In this document: positions 54,801 to 61,874 of the stretch, piece by piece
Layout of the letters: each line of letters opens with the position of its first letter
Numbering within the stretch: position 1 is the stretch's first letter
Assembly (NCBI RefSeq): GCF_000738005.1
Contig: NZ_JHAL01000002.1
Coordinates: 368,633 to 432,632 of the forward strand
Reading direction: 5' to 3'
DNA length: 64,000 nucleotides
DNA from: Bifidobacterium crudilactis
GTDB taxonomy: Bacteria; Actinomycetota; Actinomycetes; Actinomycetales; Bifidobacteriaceae
Position numbers and translations under genes: made by a program
Notes under the pieces: generated by a model
Told to the model about the DNA's origin: nothing
Database searches by the model: none
Seen by the model: the letters and a program-made list of their open reading frames with translations, nothing else

Positions 54801-55663
54801 CCGACCTGTTCCGCGTCTCGCTCACTAACGTAGAGAGCTATCGCAAAGAAATCGGATCGATCGATGAGCACCTCGCCCGTCTCCTAAAGCACGTCGGCAC
54901 GATCGAGACCGACAAGCCAGGTGACACCGTCGACATCAACGGCGATGAGATCGACAAGGCGGCGGCCGCAATCGCCATTCTGAACGCGAATACCATTAAG
55001 GAGCCCGCGACCCGCGTGGCTCTGGCGCACAGCCTTAACGCCGACTTGCCTCTATCAGTCGCTGACATTACCCCTGAACCCAACGACCTATTGGCTAGTC
55101 TCATCGAAAACGGCCTCATTACTGACGAGGCCCCATCCTTTGCCCACTTCCAAGACATGGGCTGGGCCGCCATTGGCCCAGCCATCGCCGCTTCGAACAA
55201 TGTCACTGGCTTCCTCAATCCCGACCTAGTGCATGGGATGATAGCAGATTTGCTCAACGACGCAGCCACCCGAGACAAGGTTGGTGACCAGGTTGTAACC
55301 AATCTCGAGGAGTACGTGCCAGAAGATGATCCAGCGGCTCTGACAGCTGCCGCCCGACATGCGAGCAAACATCACCTCCAACTAACGCCTGAGACCGTGC
55401 TCAGGATCGCGTACGCCAATACTACGAAACAAGACGTCCTGCGGCTTCTTGATACTGCATTACCGGTGGCCAATGCGCAACAGATCATCGCCGTCTTCGG
55501 TGCACTTGGTCAGCCATATAGCAGCATTTCCCAGTCAGGAACATCATTCGATGTTGATCACGATGAACTTCACGATCGTATACTCACGACATTGCAACAA
55601 GGCAATGTGTGCACATTCAAGAAGAAACGAAACAGGAATCTCTACACAGTGAACGTCGTGTGA
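51869..55663 (+). CDS. YobI-type membrane P-loop NTPase, candidate defence protein
   Basis: 1264 residues from the GTG at 51869, chosen because AAGGAGG lies a few bases upstream. A KAP/STAND-like P-loop NTPase core: Walker A GRYGAGKSS (69-77), Walker B DIVIFEDLDRFDD (245-257). Two membrane helices (about 141-163 and 180-201) are inserted between them, the YobI/KAP arrangement. The remaining ~950 residues are helical repeat-like and acidic. Related membrane NTPases have been found in phage-defence contexts (for example Tmn), so a phage-sensing role is plausible but not shown. It is flanked by the broken small gene and by ICE backbone, hence an inserted cargo gene. Confidence 0.82.
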   Translation: MKGGASNEYGESSKKAEPEADSSARMASSNSVAFTSLVPHYQDEQHRTYLNRLEEAIHEPKNLNIALTGRYGAGKSSVLDKFEENHKSTTLRLSISTLGPNNEGATLTNRIQKELVKQLVYSASPQTLRHTRFARRVELPWWLAAIEVAVMVAIVGAFLILIGWLPSAAGPLSGHNLLFRTIAWVGFAVVLVAGGTALRLATHDRFMISDISAGGAAVKLSERTPTYFDEYLDDIVSYFDNEDVDIVIFEDLDRFDDPHIFEALRELNTLLNHTKPRIKKRMPLRFVYAVRDSLFEKLGADTKIKGDDAVIAETVRANRTKFFDIVIPMVPFISHRNARDLLTGLLKTAGISGIDRSLISLVARYCTDMRLLQNICNEYLVFSERLLESKKVAPGLTPSDLFALVAYKNFHLEDFENISRRTSDLDRLYDFRRELVRSSIVGLESRKRDLVSDKEKSHISVQLAKRLGDWLRTFAELNKKYSQYAGWQGISYVVGQHTYASSDVDSCEFWTAVATTKLIVIQASHYQQRNNLISLSGSDLAQLGPDGMEPDRWREIDEDARQSELENIDKAIAFLRGADFADLATKTRYSLRVARLAVIHTMSDDGKGSSRTTPESSETKTAEVECTFAELIDSTMESELARDLVRQGFLDRNFALYAAQFYGNFNGVDVANFIVQSVQTNTMEVDYEFTSPGAISNLLTEADDDFTHTKAAYNIDVVDFLLDHGDQRADNVVDHIVADFDDDARSFLTSYFTSGAQREKLAAGLASRPWAKVFHYLVVDDGVPTDVRSALVSAALAAIDLDQDYDLTTVFNAFIVEHYNDMPVFTQPQTEAVVKNIATLIGRVDVLIPDLGLIDDALRTLIVNGNQYELTAANLRTALDGDEARNVGNIGFDYVRQNKTVYEYCLAHPDIYLAAVQNDAATQYTAYDAETLLVVLSDTAEKWDDKQLTEFIRCVAPECRVDSLSKVPTATWPMLADADLFRVSLTNVESYRKEIGSIDEHLARLLKHVGTIETDKPGDTVDINGDEIDKAAAAIAILNANTIKEPATRVALAHSLNADLPLSVADITPEPNDLLASLIENGLITDEAPSFAHFQDMGWAAIGPAIAASNNVTGFLNPDLVHGMIADLLNDAATRDKVGDQVVTNLEEYVPEDDPAALTAAARHASKHHLQLTPETVLRIAYANTTKQDVLRLLDTALPVANAQQIIAVFGALGQPYSSISQSGTSFDVDHDELHDRILTTLQQGNVCTFKKKRNRNLYTVNVV

Positions 55664-55850
55664 AATACGTTTACTCAGAATGCGAAGCGCACTCACGAGC
55701 GCTTCCCTCGATCAGAAGTTTCGCGTAGAGTTACAGGTGAGGCAGAGCACCCAATCTCAGTGGTCCCTACGGGATCGCCCCGCCACGGGGCACTCAATTC
55801 ATAGCTGTCTCTGCGACGCATCGCGCCGCGCTATGAACAGGAGCACTGCC

Positions 55851-56237
55851 ATGATCCGCCTGCTATTTGCCGCCAGCATCGCCATCCACGACTTCCTGCG
55901 CCGCTGGATGCCCACCAACGTCATCCGCGACCTGATCCGCACCCGCCACGGCTTGAAGTGGGGCGTGCCCGCCATGCTGCTGGCCGTCCCGTATTTCGCC
56001 GCCGCCTACTGGCTGACCACCTTGCTCGCCAATGGGGCAGCTGGGTGGCTGAACCTGCTGGTGCTGCTGTGCGTGTGGTCGGCCTTCAAGATGCTGTGGC
56101 TGGGCCCCATCAGCATCGTCCTGCTGCTGCATGTTCGCGCCCGTGAGTTCGCGGCGCGCCGCCGCGGCCAGGCAGCGTCCAGCCAGGCAGGGCACTATGA
56201 AAGAGGAACAATGGCCCTATCGGAAGGTCATGGATGA
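55851..56237 (+). CDS. Small membrane protein often labelled sulfate permease in ICEs
   Basis: 128 residues from the ATG at 55851 (MIRLLFAASIAIHDFLRRWM) with AGGAG upstream. The core VIRDLIRTRHGLKWGVPAML and LLVLLCVWSAFKMLWLGPIS has two to three hydrophobic helices. Such proteins occur near the end of actinobacterial ICEs and are sometimes annotated as sulfate permease, which is not supported by size or fold. It overlaps the next gene by ATGA. Its function is unknown; a membrane role in transfer is possible. Confidence 0.75.
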   Translation: MIRLLFAASIAIHDFLRRWMPTNVIRDLIRTRHGLKWGVPAMLLAVPYFAAAYWLTTLLANGAAGWLNLLVLLCVWSAFKMLWLGPISIVLLLHVRAREFAARRRGQAASSQAGHYERGTMALSEGHG

Positions 56238-56728
56238 AGGCAGTCGCCTACACGTATGACGCGGACCCCTGGTTCCCGCTGATCCAGGCCCAGAAGGCGA
56301 AGTGCGCGCGCATGGCGCGCTCCGCGGGATACGAGGTCGTCGCCCAGATCCACGACGAATCCGGCAACCGCGAAGGGCTGCAACGCCTGCTGGAGACAGC
56401 CCACAATCAGGGCTTCGATGCGATCGTGGTCACCGAGCTGGAACGACTGGCCGACGACGAGAAGCCGCTCGACGCGATCCTGGAGTGGTTCGACGCCGAA
56501 GGCGTCGCAGTGATCACCTTCCCACCCGAAGTCGGCCGGGCCTTGAAGGAACTCATCGCACGGGAAATCGAAGCGCTCGCCGAGCAGAGCAACCGCGACG
56601 AGAATGTCGACCCCGAGCTCGACGACGAGCAGGTGGCGCAGTGGGAACGCAAAGTGGACGCGGTGATCGCGCAGACCCTCGCCACGTACTACCCAGACAT
56701 CGAATGGACCCCACCCGAAGACGACTGA
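56234..56728 (+). CDS. Resolvase-like domain protein lacking the catalytic serine
   Basis: 164 residues. The layout follows a serine resolvase catalytic domain: LIQAQKAKCARMARSAGYEV, then VVAQIHDESGNREGLQRLLE and DAIVVTELERLADDEKP. The expected YLRVST stretch with the nucleophilic Ser is replaced by YTYDADPWF, so recombinase activity is unlikely. It may be a regulator or decoy of the ICE integrase, or a relic with a new role. It is coupled to the upstream membrane protein by ATGA. No DNA-binding domain follows. Confidence 0.72.
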   Translation: MKAVAYTYDADPWFPLIQAQKAKCARMARSAGYEVVAQIHDESGNREGLQRLLETAHNQGFDAIVVTELERLADDEKPLDAILEWFDAEGVAVITFPPEVGRALKELIAREIEALAEQSNRDENVDPELDDEQVAQWERKVDAVIAQTLATYYPDIEWTPPEDD

Positions 56729-56763
56729 GCCGGTTCGCGCGACCACTGAGCAAGGTTCATAGT

Positions 56764-57210
56764 TCACGCAGGCACTGGGTACGCGTGGTGGATTGCTCGC
56801 GTGACGCGCCGCCTGCCGACGCCCATCGACCGGGCGATGGCTCGTAGCGAGAGCCCTTGCTCATGGAGCCGTATTGCCTCGGCAGACTCCTCGGCATCAA
56901 GTCCCGGAATGCGCCTGGTCACGTCGCGTCGAGTCAGATGGGCGGAGACCGTCGAACGGTGTACCCCGTAGACCTCGGCGAGGTGAGCGACACTGGCACC
57001 CCGGTGGTAATCCTTGACCAGCCTCGCCACTTCTGAGGGCGTGAGAAAGGTTTGAGGAGTGCCAACCTTACGAACCACCTGGCCTCGAATGTCGTGAATC
57101 TGGGGCATATCAGTGCGCTGCGAGGTACTGTAGAGGCCACGTTTCCAGCGCCGGACAAGGGATGTCAGCCTTGGGGCGAGGTTCAAGAGTAGGGCCATGC
57201 GTGACCCCAT
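56764..57210 (-). CDS. HTH protein at ICE right end; in-frame C-terminal continuation of the recombinase in the circle
   Basis: 148-codon frame whose first codon lies in the attR core. Two helix-turn-helix units are clear: LTPSEVARLVKDYHRGASVA, then HLAEVYGVHRSTVSAHLTRR and SAEAIRLHEQGLSLRAIARS. If the element is circularised at ACCCCA, the recombinase frame (NLAQVG) runs directly into SRMALLLNLAP and on to this stop, giving a 708-residue protein. In the integrated state the part lacks its own ribosome site; internal Met codons at 57198 or 57108 could start a shorter protein. It is probably silent or reduced while integrated. Confidence 0.72.
   Translation of the reverse strand: MGSRMALLLNLAPRLTSLVRRWKRGLYSTSQRTDMPQIHDIRGQVVRKVGTPQTFLTPSEVARLVKDYHRGASVAHLAEVYGVHRSTVSAHLTRRDVTRRIPGLDAEESAEAIRLHEQGLSLRAIARSMGVGRRRVTRAIHHAYPVPA
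57204..57209. other. Right attachment core (attR) of the ICE
   Basis: ACCCCA, the same core as at 13497-13502. To its right lies TTCGAAAGCCC, leading straight into an intrinsic terminator that has no gene in front of it here, but would follow the tRNA-His CCA end by a few bases after excision. That rebuilt tRNA-terminator arrangement is the main support for this boundary. Confidence 0.7.
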
Positions 57211-57214
57211 TCGA

Positions 57215-57249
57215 AAGCCCTACAGCCTCAATGGCTGCGGGGCTTTTTT
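57215..57249 (+). terminator. Displaced tRNA-His terminator
   Basis: AAGCCCTACAGCC (57215-57227) pairs with GGCTGCGGGGCTT (57233-57245), followed by a T-run ending at 57249. It is a strong intrinsic terminator on the plus strand. No plus-strand gene ends just before it, but the tRNA-His would in the uninterrupted chromosome. So ICE insertion moved it 43.7 kb from its gene. Confidence 0.85.
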
Positions 57250-57397
57250 GTTATCCGTTTTCCGATAACTAGTGCGAAAATGTACACCAAATGTATACCT
57301 GCCGGGTTGTAGGCAAAACTGTGTGTTCTTGTGTTTGTCGATTTCGTTTGGGTTATCGGATGGTGGTACGGAATTCGTTCCAGCTGGTGCCGTTGCC

Positions 57398-57574
57398 TTA
57401 TCTGTTGAGGATGCCGTGGGCTTCGTAGGCTTCTTGCGGGCTTGATTCCCGCGCCTTGAGGTACAGAGATTCGATGAGTTCATCGGTAATCGTGTCTGGT
57501 GTCCACCATACGACGCTGGTGGATATGGGTTTCCTTCCTATTGGCGCCGTGGCTGATAGCGGTATTTGTTGTGC
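57398..57574 (-). pseudogene. Possible truncated ORF to the right of the ICE
   Basis: Minus-strand frame with no start codon. It reads IGRKPISTSVVWWTPDTITD, then ELIESLYLKARESSPQEAYE and AHGILNR before a stop. The composition is protein-like (WWTPDTITDELIESLY), suggesting the 3' end of a gene whose 5' part was lost. The region 57250-57686 otherwise holds no gene. I do not recognise the family. It lies on the chromosomal side of attR. Confidence 0.45.
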
Positions 57575-57685
57575 TTACATGGCGCCCCCGCGTTCAGGGC
57601 ACTTCCGAACAGTCGTGATTTCGTTTCCATGAGTGTGCAGATTCGACTCCTGCCAGAGGTCTGATGGTATTCATAGACTGACGGC

Positions 57686-58540
57686 ATGATTCAAAGCGCT
57701 TCACTTCGAACGACGACGGATGGCGGCAGGACATTGTCCGGCCGATCTTTCGGGCCGGCAGATGGAACCCCGATACTGTTCATCGCCGGAGCCGCTACGG
57801 GGAAGAGCATGAGCTTCGGCGACGAGTTTCTTGATGCGTTCAATATTCGACTCTTGACCATGGACCGGCCAGGGATGGGTGATTCTATCGGATATGAGGA
57901 TCGAACGCTTGACTCCACTTCGAACGACTACCGTGTCTTCGTTGAGCAGGCTCTCGGCCTGCGGGGAGCGTCCATACCGGTAATAGCCAATTCGCAGGGA
58001 GGTGTTTTCGGGCTTTCGGCCGCATTGCACGGATGGGTATCGCGACTGGTGCTTGCATCGCCCGCCGACGAGGTTTCGAATCCGACCATCCATGCAATGC
58101 TGCCGCATGAGGCGACACAACTTGCTGATATTGCTTGTTCCGACCCGGAACAAGCCGCTAACATGCTGGCATCTTTCACCGCGCAAGACATGGAAACCAT
58201 GGTCATCAATGGTTCTCACCCCAGTGATCAGGCCTTCTACCAGCAGCCAGTATTCCTGTCCCTTTATCGTAAGGCTCTTGAGGAAGGGTTCGCACAAGAC
58301 GGCAAGGGGTATGTTGCCGACACCATGATCGCCATGCGGCCTTGGAACCTGAAGTTGACTGATATTCACGTGCCGACAACAATTCTGTACGGAGCATGCG
58401 ACCAGAGCCATTCACCTGACAAGACTGCAACCCTTGCCAGCAGAATACCCACTGCCAAGCGTGTGGTCATAGACGACGCCGGCGGAGCTTTACTCTGGAC
58501 GCACTCCGAGCAGGTACTGCGGGCAGCGCTCGAAAACTGA
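57686..58540 (+). CDS. Alpha/beta hydrolase, chromosomal
   Basis: 284 residues. Alpha/beta hydrolase fold: PILFIAGAATGKSMSFGDEF, LLTMDRPGMGDSIGY, and nucleophile elbow PVIANSQGGVFGLSAALH (N-S-Q-G-G). The C-terminal TILYGACDQSHSPDKT carries the acid region and WTHSEQVLRAAL may provide the His. The substrate is unknown; the family includes esterases, haloperoxidase-like and lyase members. It is not related closely to the ICE-borne hydrolase at 25331. No clear Shine-Dalgarno precedes the ATG. It stands alone on its strand. Confidence 0.82.
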   Translation: MIQSASLRTTTDGGRTLSGRSFGPADGTPILFIAGAATGKSMSFGDEFLDAFNIRLLTMDRPGMGDSIGYEDRTLDSTSNDYRVFVEQALGLRGASIPVIANSQGGVFGLSAALHGWVSRLVLASPADEVSNPTIHAMLPHEATQLADIACSDPEQAANMLASFTAQDMETMVINGSHPSDQAFYQQPVFLSLYRKALEEGFAQDGKGYVADTMIAMRPWNLKLTDIHVPTTILYGACDQSHSPDKTATLASRIPTAKRVVIDDAGGALLWTHSEQVLRAALEN

Positions 58541-58801
58541 AAAACCATCGCTTTCGAACCCTGACAAAGCCGGTTCCTTCCTGACATTCAGGAAGACATG
58601 ATCAATAGGGAAGTCGAGAACAGTGTCGTCCTCATCAAAGGTCATTGATTCAGCATTGATTCAGGCTGATGCCCGACAACATGGCGCCACAAGGGCTCAC
58701 GTTTGCTTATACTCACCAAGATATATGTGCCGGTCAGGCATCATTCGGACAGCACTTGTCTAGGCTTTGTCATCTTTTCATCACTAGGCGCCGCACTGCA
58801 A

Positions 58802-59074
58802 TCATTGATGTGCAGGTGGAAACGCTGCCGTCTCCTGAGACCGATCCTGAGCAAGCTGAGCCTCAAACCTCATCAAGTCCAACTTCTGAGACTCCAAAGC
58901 CACCATATTCCGGTGATATTCCTCAAGATCATCTGTCTGGTCGCGTAACACCGAGCGATCAATACCGCGCTTCACCACGGCGCTCAGGAAAAAGTACAGA
59001 AACACCCACCACAACACGAACAACAGCATGCCAACTAGGATCGCAATAACGCTATATGCCGGGTTATAAGTCAC
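58802..59074 (-). CDS. Small single-pass membrane protein
   Basis: 90 residues beginning MTYNPAYSVIAILVGMLLFV. There is one strongly hydrophobic helix (about 8-33, rich in Trp and Phe), then a charged helical cytoplasmic part (DRSVLRDQTDDLEEYHRNMV). The pattern resembles phage/plasmid-type or cell-envelope small membrane proteins; no family is assigned. It lies opposite to the neighbouring hydrolase. The upstream 58541-58801 stretch on the other strand has nothing recognisable. Confidence 0.6.
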   Translation of the reverse strand: MTYNPAYSVIAILVGMLLFVLWWVFLYFFLSAVVKRGIDRSVLRDQTDDLEEYHRNMVALESQKLDLMRFEAQLAQDRSQETAAFPPAHQ

Positions 59075-59225
59075 GACAAAACCTTCCTCTCAATCTCACC
59101 CCAAGGCTACAACCACCACGCTTGCCGTGCCTCGCTACGACACCCGACTTCAAAAAAGCGCACGAAAGCATGCGTCAACACAACGGTGAATGCTCCAGAT
59201 CGTATGACAAAGAATCCCTGATATG

Positions 59226-59247
59226 AAAAAGCCCCGCCGAAGCGGGA
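59226..59247 (-). terminator. Intrinsic terminator with UUCG loop
   Basis: On the minus strand CCCGC-TTCG-GCGGG is followed by GCTTTTT, 24 bases after the stop of the DUF4190/DUF5067-type gene. The stable UUCG tetraloop and T-run make this a clear rho-independent terminator. Confidence 0.9.
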
Positions 59248-59270
59248 CCATTATCTATCCTTCATGCTGA

Positions 59271-60065
59271 TTAGAGTGTGAATTCCTTGGTTATCTTGTT
59301 AGACCCACCGAATAGGTCTGATACTTCAACGGATACGGGTGAGGTCTGATCTGACAGGACATACGCGACCTGTACTGTCTGCTTCACACCTTTCTTGATG
59401 GTCTTCATCTGTGCGTCGCCATCATATCCTTGTGGGTTATCGGCATAAATGGCAGTGTCGAGACTCGTACCATTCTGAAATGCCTTGAAGTCGAAGGCTG
59501 ACATGAACATGGTGTCTGACCCGGTGTTGGTCCACTCGTAGGTCACGATGACTGTCGGTTTGCCTTCATAATCATTCGCCGCCTTCTGCAAGGAGACGAC
59601 TTTAACGTGACCTGCAGTCAAGTCCGATTCGTCTGCAGCGCTGCCAGCCGAAGTGCTCTCCTTCGCCTTGGCAGATGCCGTGGCGCTTGATGTTGGGCCT
59701 GCAGCGGCATCGTCCAGTGCCTTGCTCCATGCCGACTGTAGAGCGAGAGCGGCGACTACTGAAACGACGGACAGCATCAGTCCGAGAATGGCGATGACCC
59801 TTCCTGATTTCTTGCCTTTGGAGCGAGTGGCAACAACTGCCACAATGCCAAAGACGGCACCAATGACACCGAGTATTACCGATCCATTGTTGAGGATCGG
59901 AATATAACAGATCAGTAGTGACAGTATCCCAAGTACGAGCGCAATAATCCCCGATATCGTCATGCCTTTTTTGGGAGCGTCGTGGCGCTGCGGTTGGTTA
60001 TACGTCGGAGCGGTGACAGGTGGGACGGGTTGTTGCTGCATACCGGGGTCGGATGGGTTGGTCAT
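59271..60065 (-). CDS. Membrane protein with DUF4190-like N-terminus and DUF5067-like C-terminus
   Basis: 264 residues. A Pro/Gln-rich N-terminal tail (QQQPVPPVTAPTYNQPQRHD) is followed by two or three membrane helices (GIIALVLGILSLLICYIPIL; GVIGAVFGIVAVVAT; AILGLMLSVVSVVAALAL). A Ser/Ala linker precedes an extracellular Ig-like domain (VIVTYEWTNTGSDTMFMSAF), typical of DUF4352/DUF5067 proteins in Firmicutes and bifidobacteria. The role is unknown; surface exposure is likely. It is followed by a strong terminator. Confidence 0.8.
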   Translation of the reverse strand: MTNPSDPGMQQQPVPPVTAPTYNQPQRHDAPKKGMTISGIIALVLGILSLLICYIPILNNGSVILGVIGAVFGIVAVVATRSKGKKSGRVIAILGLMLSVVSVVAALALQSAWSKALDDAAAGPTSSATASAKAKESTSAGSAADESDLTAGHVKVVSLQKAANDYEGKPTVIVTYEWTNTGSDTMFMSAFDFKAFQNGTSLDTAIYADNPQGYDGDAQMKTIKKGVKQTVQVAYVLSDQTSPVSVEVSDLFGGSNKITKEFTL

Positions 60066-60283
60066 TACAACTTCTTTCTCTTTCTTTCAGGCATCAATGC
60101 CTGGGAAAGATAATATCGCTAGCTGTGTAAATACTGTGAGGACACTAAGACGAAAGTCTGCGACCGAGGACGACGTCGGGTAGCGCCTGCAGGTCATGTA
60201 TGGTGCGTTGGACATAACCTGCATCGTGGTGGTGATTCAGGCCATGGACCACAGCTACCTGCCCTGAATGTAATTGCTTCGAA

Positions 60284-60333
60284 CTGAACCGTCCTGAACC
60301 GTCCTGAACCATCCTGAACCGTCCTGAACTGAA
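60284..60333. repeat. 10-bp tandem repeat in a 340-bp gene-free region
   Basis: About five CTGAACCGTC units (one with CATC, last one partial) occur in the gene-free stretch 60066-60404 between two minus-strand genes. Nothing else recognisable lies in that stretch. The repeat could be a binding array or simple sequence decay; its position 70-120 bases downstream of the MepB-like gene stop gives no clear function. Confidence 0.8.
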
Positions 60334-60404
60334 CCGCCGAAACTCAACGACGCCTGCATGATGTTGTCGTTGGACAAGCCGATATATGACGTACTGCCCG
60401 GAGC

Positions 60405-60839
60405 TCAGGCAAATATCTGGAATGCCTGAGCTTGTTCGCGCTGGGTCTTGGTAGCGGAAGCGTTCAATCCTGTGCACCAACTCGGGTAGACGCGAAATCC
60501 GCGCTTTCCGCTGTGGGTGCCGGCAGTGATTCCCAATTGGTCAAGATGCGTTTTGGTGAAGCGGAACACCCCGCGTCTACCCTCATGGTGGACGAACACC
60601 AGCAATCCCGAGCTGGGGTCAGCACTGGTGAACGGTGCCGTGGTGCCATCGGCGCACCTGCGCCAGAAAGCCACGAAGGCACCAGGCTTAGTCGGCGTGT
60701 TTCTGGCCGTACGAATGTGCCACAGTTCATCCTGAATCCGTGCCAAGCCGGATTCATAGTCGCTGTTCTGGTCTTCCGCCGTCACTGCGACAGTGAGTCC
60801 GGAGCATGACGCGTAGTTTTCAAAGGCAGTGAAAGGCAT
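60405..60839 (-). CDS. MepB-like protein
   Basis: 144 residues. The sequence LARIQDELWHIRTARNTPTK, GAFVAFWRRCADGTTAPF and RGVFRFTKTHLDQLGI matches the MepB fold family, whose founding member lies beside a multidrug efflux gene in Staphylococcus; its biochemical function is not established. Here no efflux gene is adjacent. The length is near the family norm. Confidence 0.8.
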   Translation of the reverse strand: MPFTAFENYASCSGLTVAVTAEDQNSDYESGLARIQDELWHIRTARNTPTKPGAFVAFWRRCADGTTAPFTSADPSSGLLVFVHHEGRRGVFRFTKTHLDQLGITAGTHSGKRGFRVYPSWCTGLNASATKTQREQAQAFQIFA

Positions 60840-60912
60840 TGGAACAGCTTATCGTGCTGCGGCTTCCATCTGGTTGCTATGCATGCGTTTGGGTCTGAGA
60901 AATGCCTGACCG

Positions 60913-61569
60913 TTATTCGCAGCCTATCCCATCGCCGTCTCTGTCGAGCTTGGCGCTGTATCCGGGTTCTCCGCGGTAAATGGGGGCCTTTCCTGCCGCA
61001 CGAACCGCTGCACAATTGGCATAGTATGTGCTCTGCTGCTGGTTCTGAGCGTTCTGCGCTGCGGCCGCATCTTCCGAGGCTTTCTGCTCTTCGGCTCTTT
61101 TGGCGGCGGCATCCGCTTCCGCCTGCTTGGCGGCTGCGGCCGCATCGTCCTGTTTCTTCTGTTCGACACTTGCGTTGACGGTGTCCATGTTCTGTTGCAA
61201 TGGAGTGAGCGCATCCGTATAGCTTTGGGGATTATCGGAGTCGATGTCGTTCGCGGTGTTGATGGCATCGGTCAGAGCTGCGCGCGTCTGAGGGTCTGCG
61301 ACGCTATTGCTCGACGAATCAAGCAATGCCTGCGCTTCCTGGACTTTGCTCGTCAAGGTGGTTTTCGCGTCGGCAAGTTTTGCGGCGTCCTCATCCGCTT
61401 TTTTCTTTGCTTCGGCAGACTTCGATGCCGCAGCGGATGACGATGCCGCTGCCGCCGATTGCGATGCAGCGTCTTCGCTTGCGGTATCTTGTGTTGCGAG
61501 ATTCGAACTGCATCCTGATAAACCAAGTGCCAAAACAGCGCATAGCAGTATCGTGCTTGCTTTTTTCAT
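60913..61569 (-). CDS. Lipoprotein with coiled coil and Excalibur domain
   Basis: 218 residues from the ATG at 61569 (MKKASTILLCAVLALGLSGC), with GGGGAAAA upstream. The lipobox LSGC puts the mature N-terminal Cys on the outer membrane face. A long Ala/Lys/Glu-rich helical region (residues 30-165) looks like a coiled coil. The C-terminus is an Excalibur calcium-binding motif (YYANCAAVRAAGKAPIYRGE ... LDRDGDGIGCE). Such proteins are exported and can bind calcium near the wall. The upstream frame to 61689 is not supported. Confidence 0.88.
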   Translation of the reverse strand: MKKASTILLCAVLALGLSGCSSNLATQDTASEDAASQSAAAASSSAAASKSAEAKKKADEDAAKLADAKTTLTSKVQEAQALLDSSSNSVADPQTRAALTDAINTANDIDSDNPQSYTDALTPLQQNMDTVNASVEQKKQDDAAAAAKQAEADAAAKRAEEQKASEDAAAAQNAQNQQQSTYYANCAAVRAAGKAPIYRGEPGYSAKLDRDGDGIGCE

Positions 61570-61874
61570 GTTTTCCCCATTGTTCTCCCGGCGACAGTGC
61601 CGATTGAATGATATAGCAAGAATGTTGATTGAAATTACGAACGGTTCAAGAATGCCGGTCTTACCGTTGCGCGTCTCGTCCCGTGCCATGAGCCGCCCTC
61701 ACCCATGACGAGCTTTTGGCATGCATGACAGCGGCACGACGTTTCGTATTGGCTCTCGCAAAGACTGCATCGTGGAGGGCGTTTCGTCGGATGCCAGCTG
61801 TTCTGAAACAGCATCTCCACACACAGCACCAGGGGGTTGCCCGCATTTTCCATTCGCGGGGCTGACAGAGTCCG

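Larger units (their letters stand above)
13503..57203. mobile_element. Integrative and conjugative element (~43.7 kb) in tRNA-His
   Basis: The region between the two ACCCCA cores holds a large serine recombinase at one end, an SSB, a VirD4/TraG coupling protein, a VirB4 ATPase, VirB6/TrbL-like and VirB8-like proteins, pilin-like DUF6112 proteins, a peptidoglycan hydrolase, a ParB-like protein, a primase/polymerase, an ArdC-like protein and a MobF relaxase. Together these form an actinobacterial type IV secretion ICE. Backbone genes are clearly more GC-rich than the flanking chromosome. Cargo blocks (AbrB/hydrolase, MarR/VOC, type III-like defence operon, YobI NTPase) have different base composition. 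All major transfer functions look intact. Confidence 0.88.

Noticed and set aside
58669..59049. A 126-codon plus-strand frame
   Set aside because: It is antisense to the small membrane protein at 58802-59074, with random composition.
61635..61853. A 72-codon frame with CSLC and CRCHAC, like a zinc ribbon
   Set aside because: No ribosome site, short length and no further motif; chance cannot be excluded.
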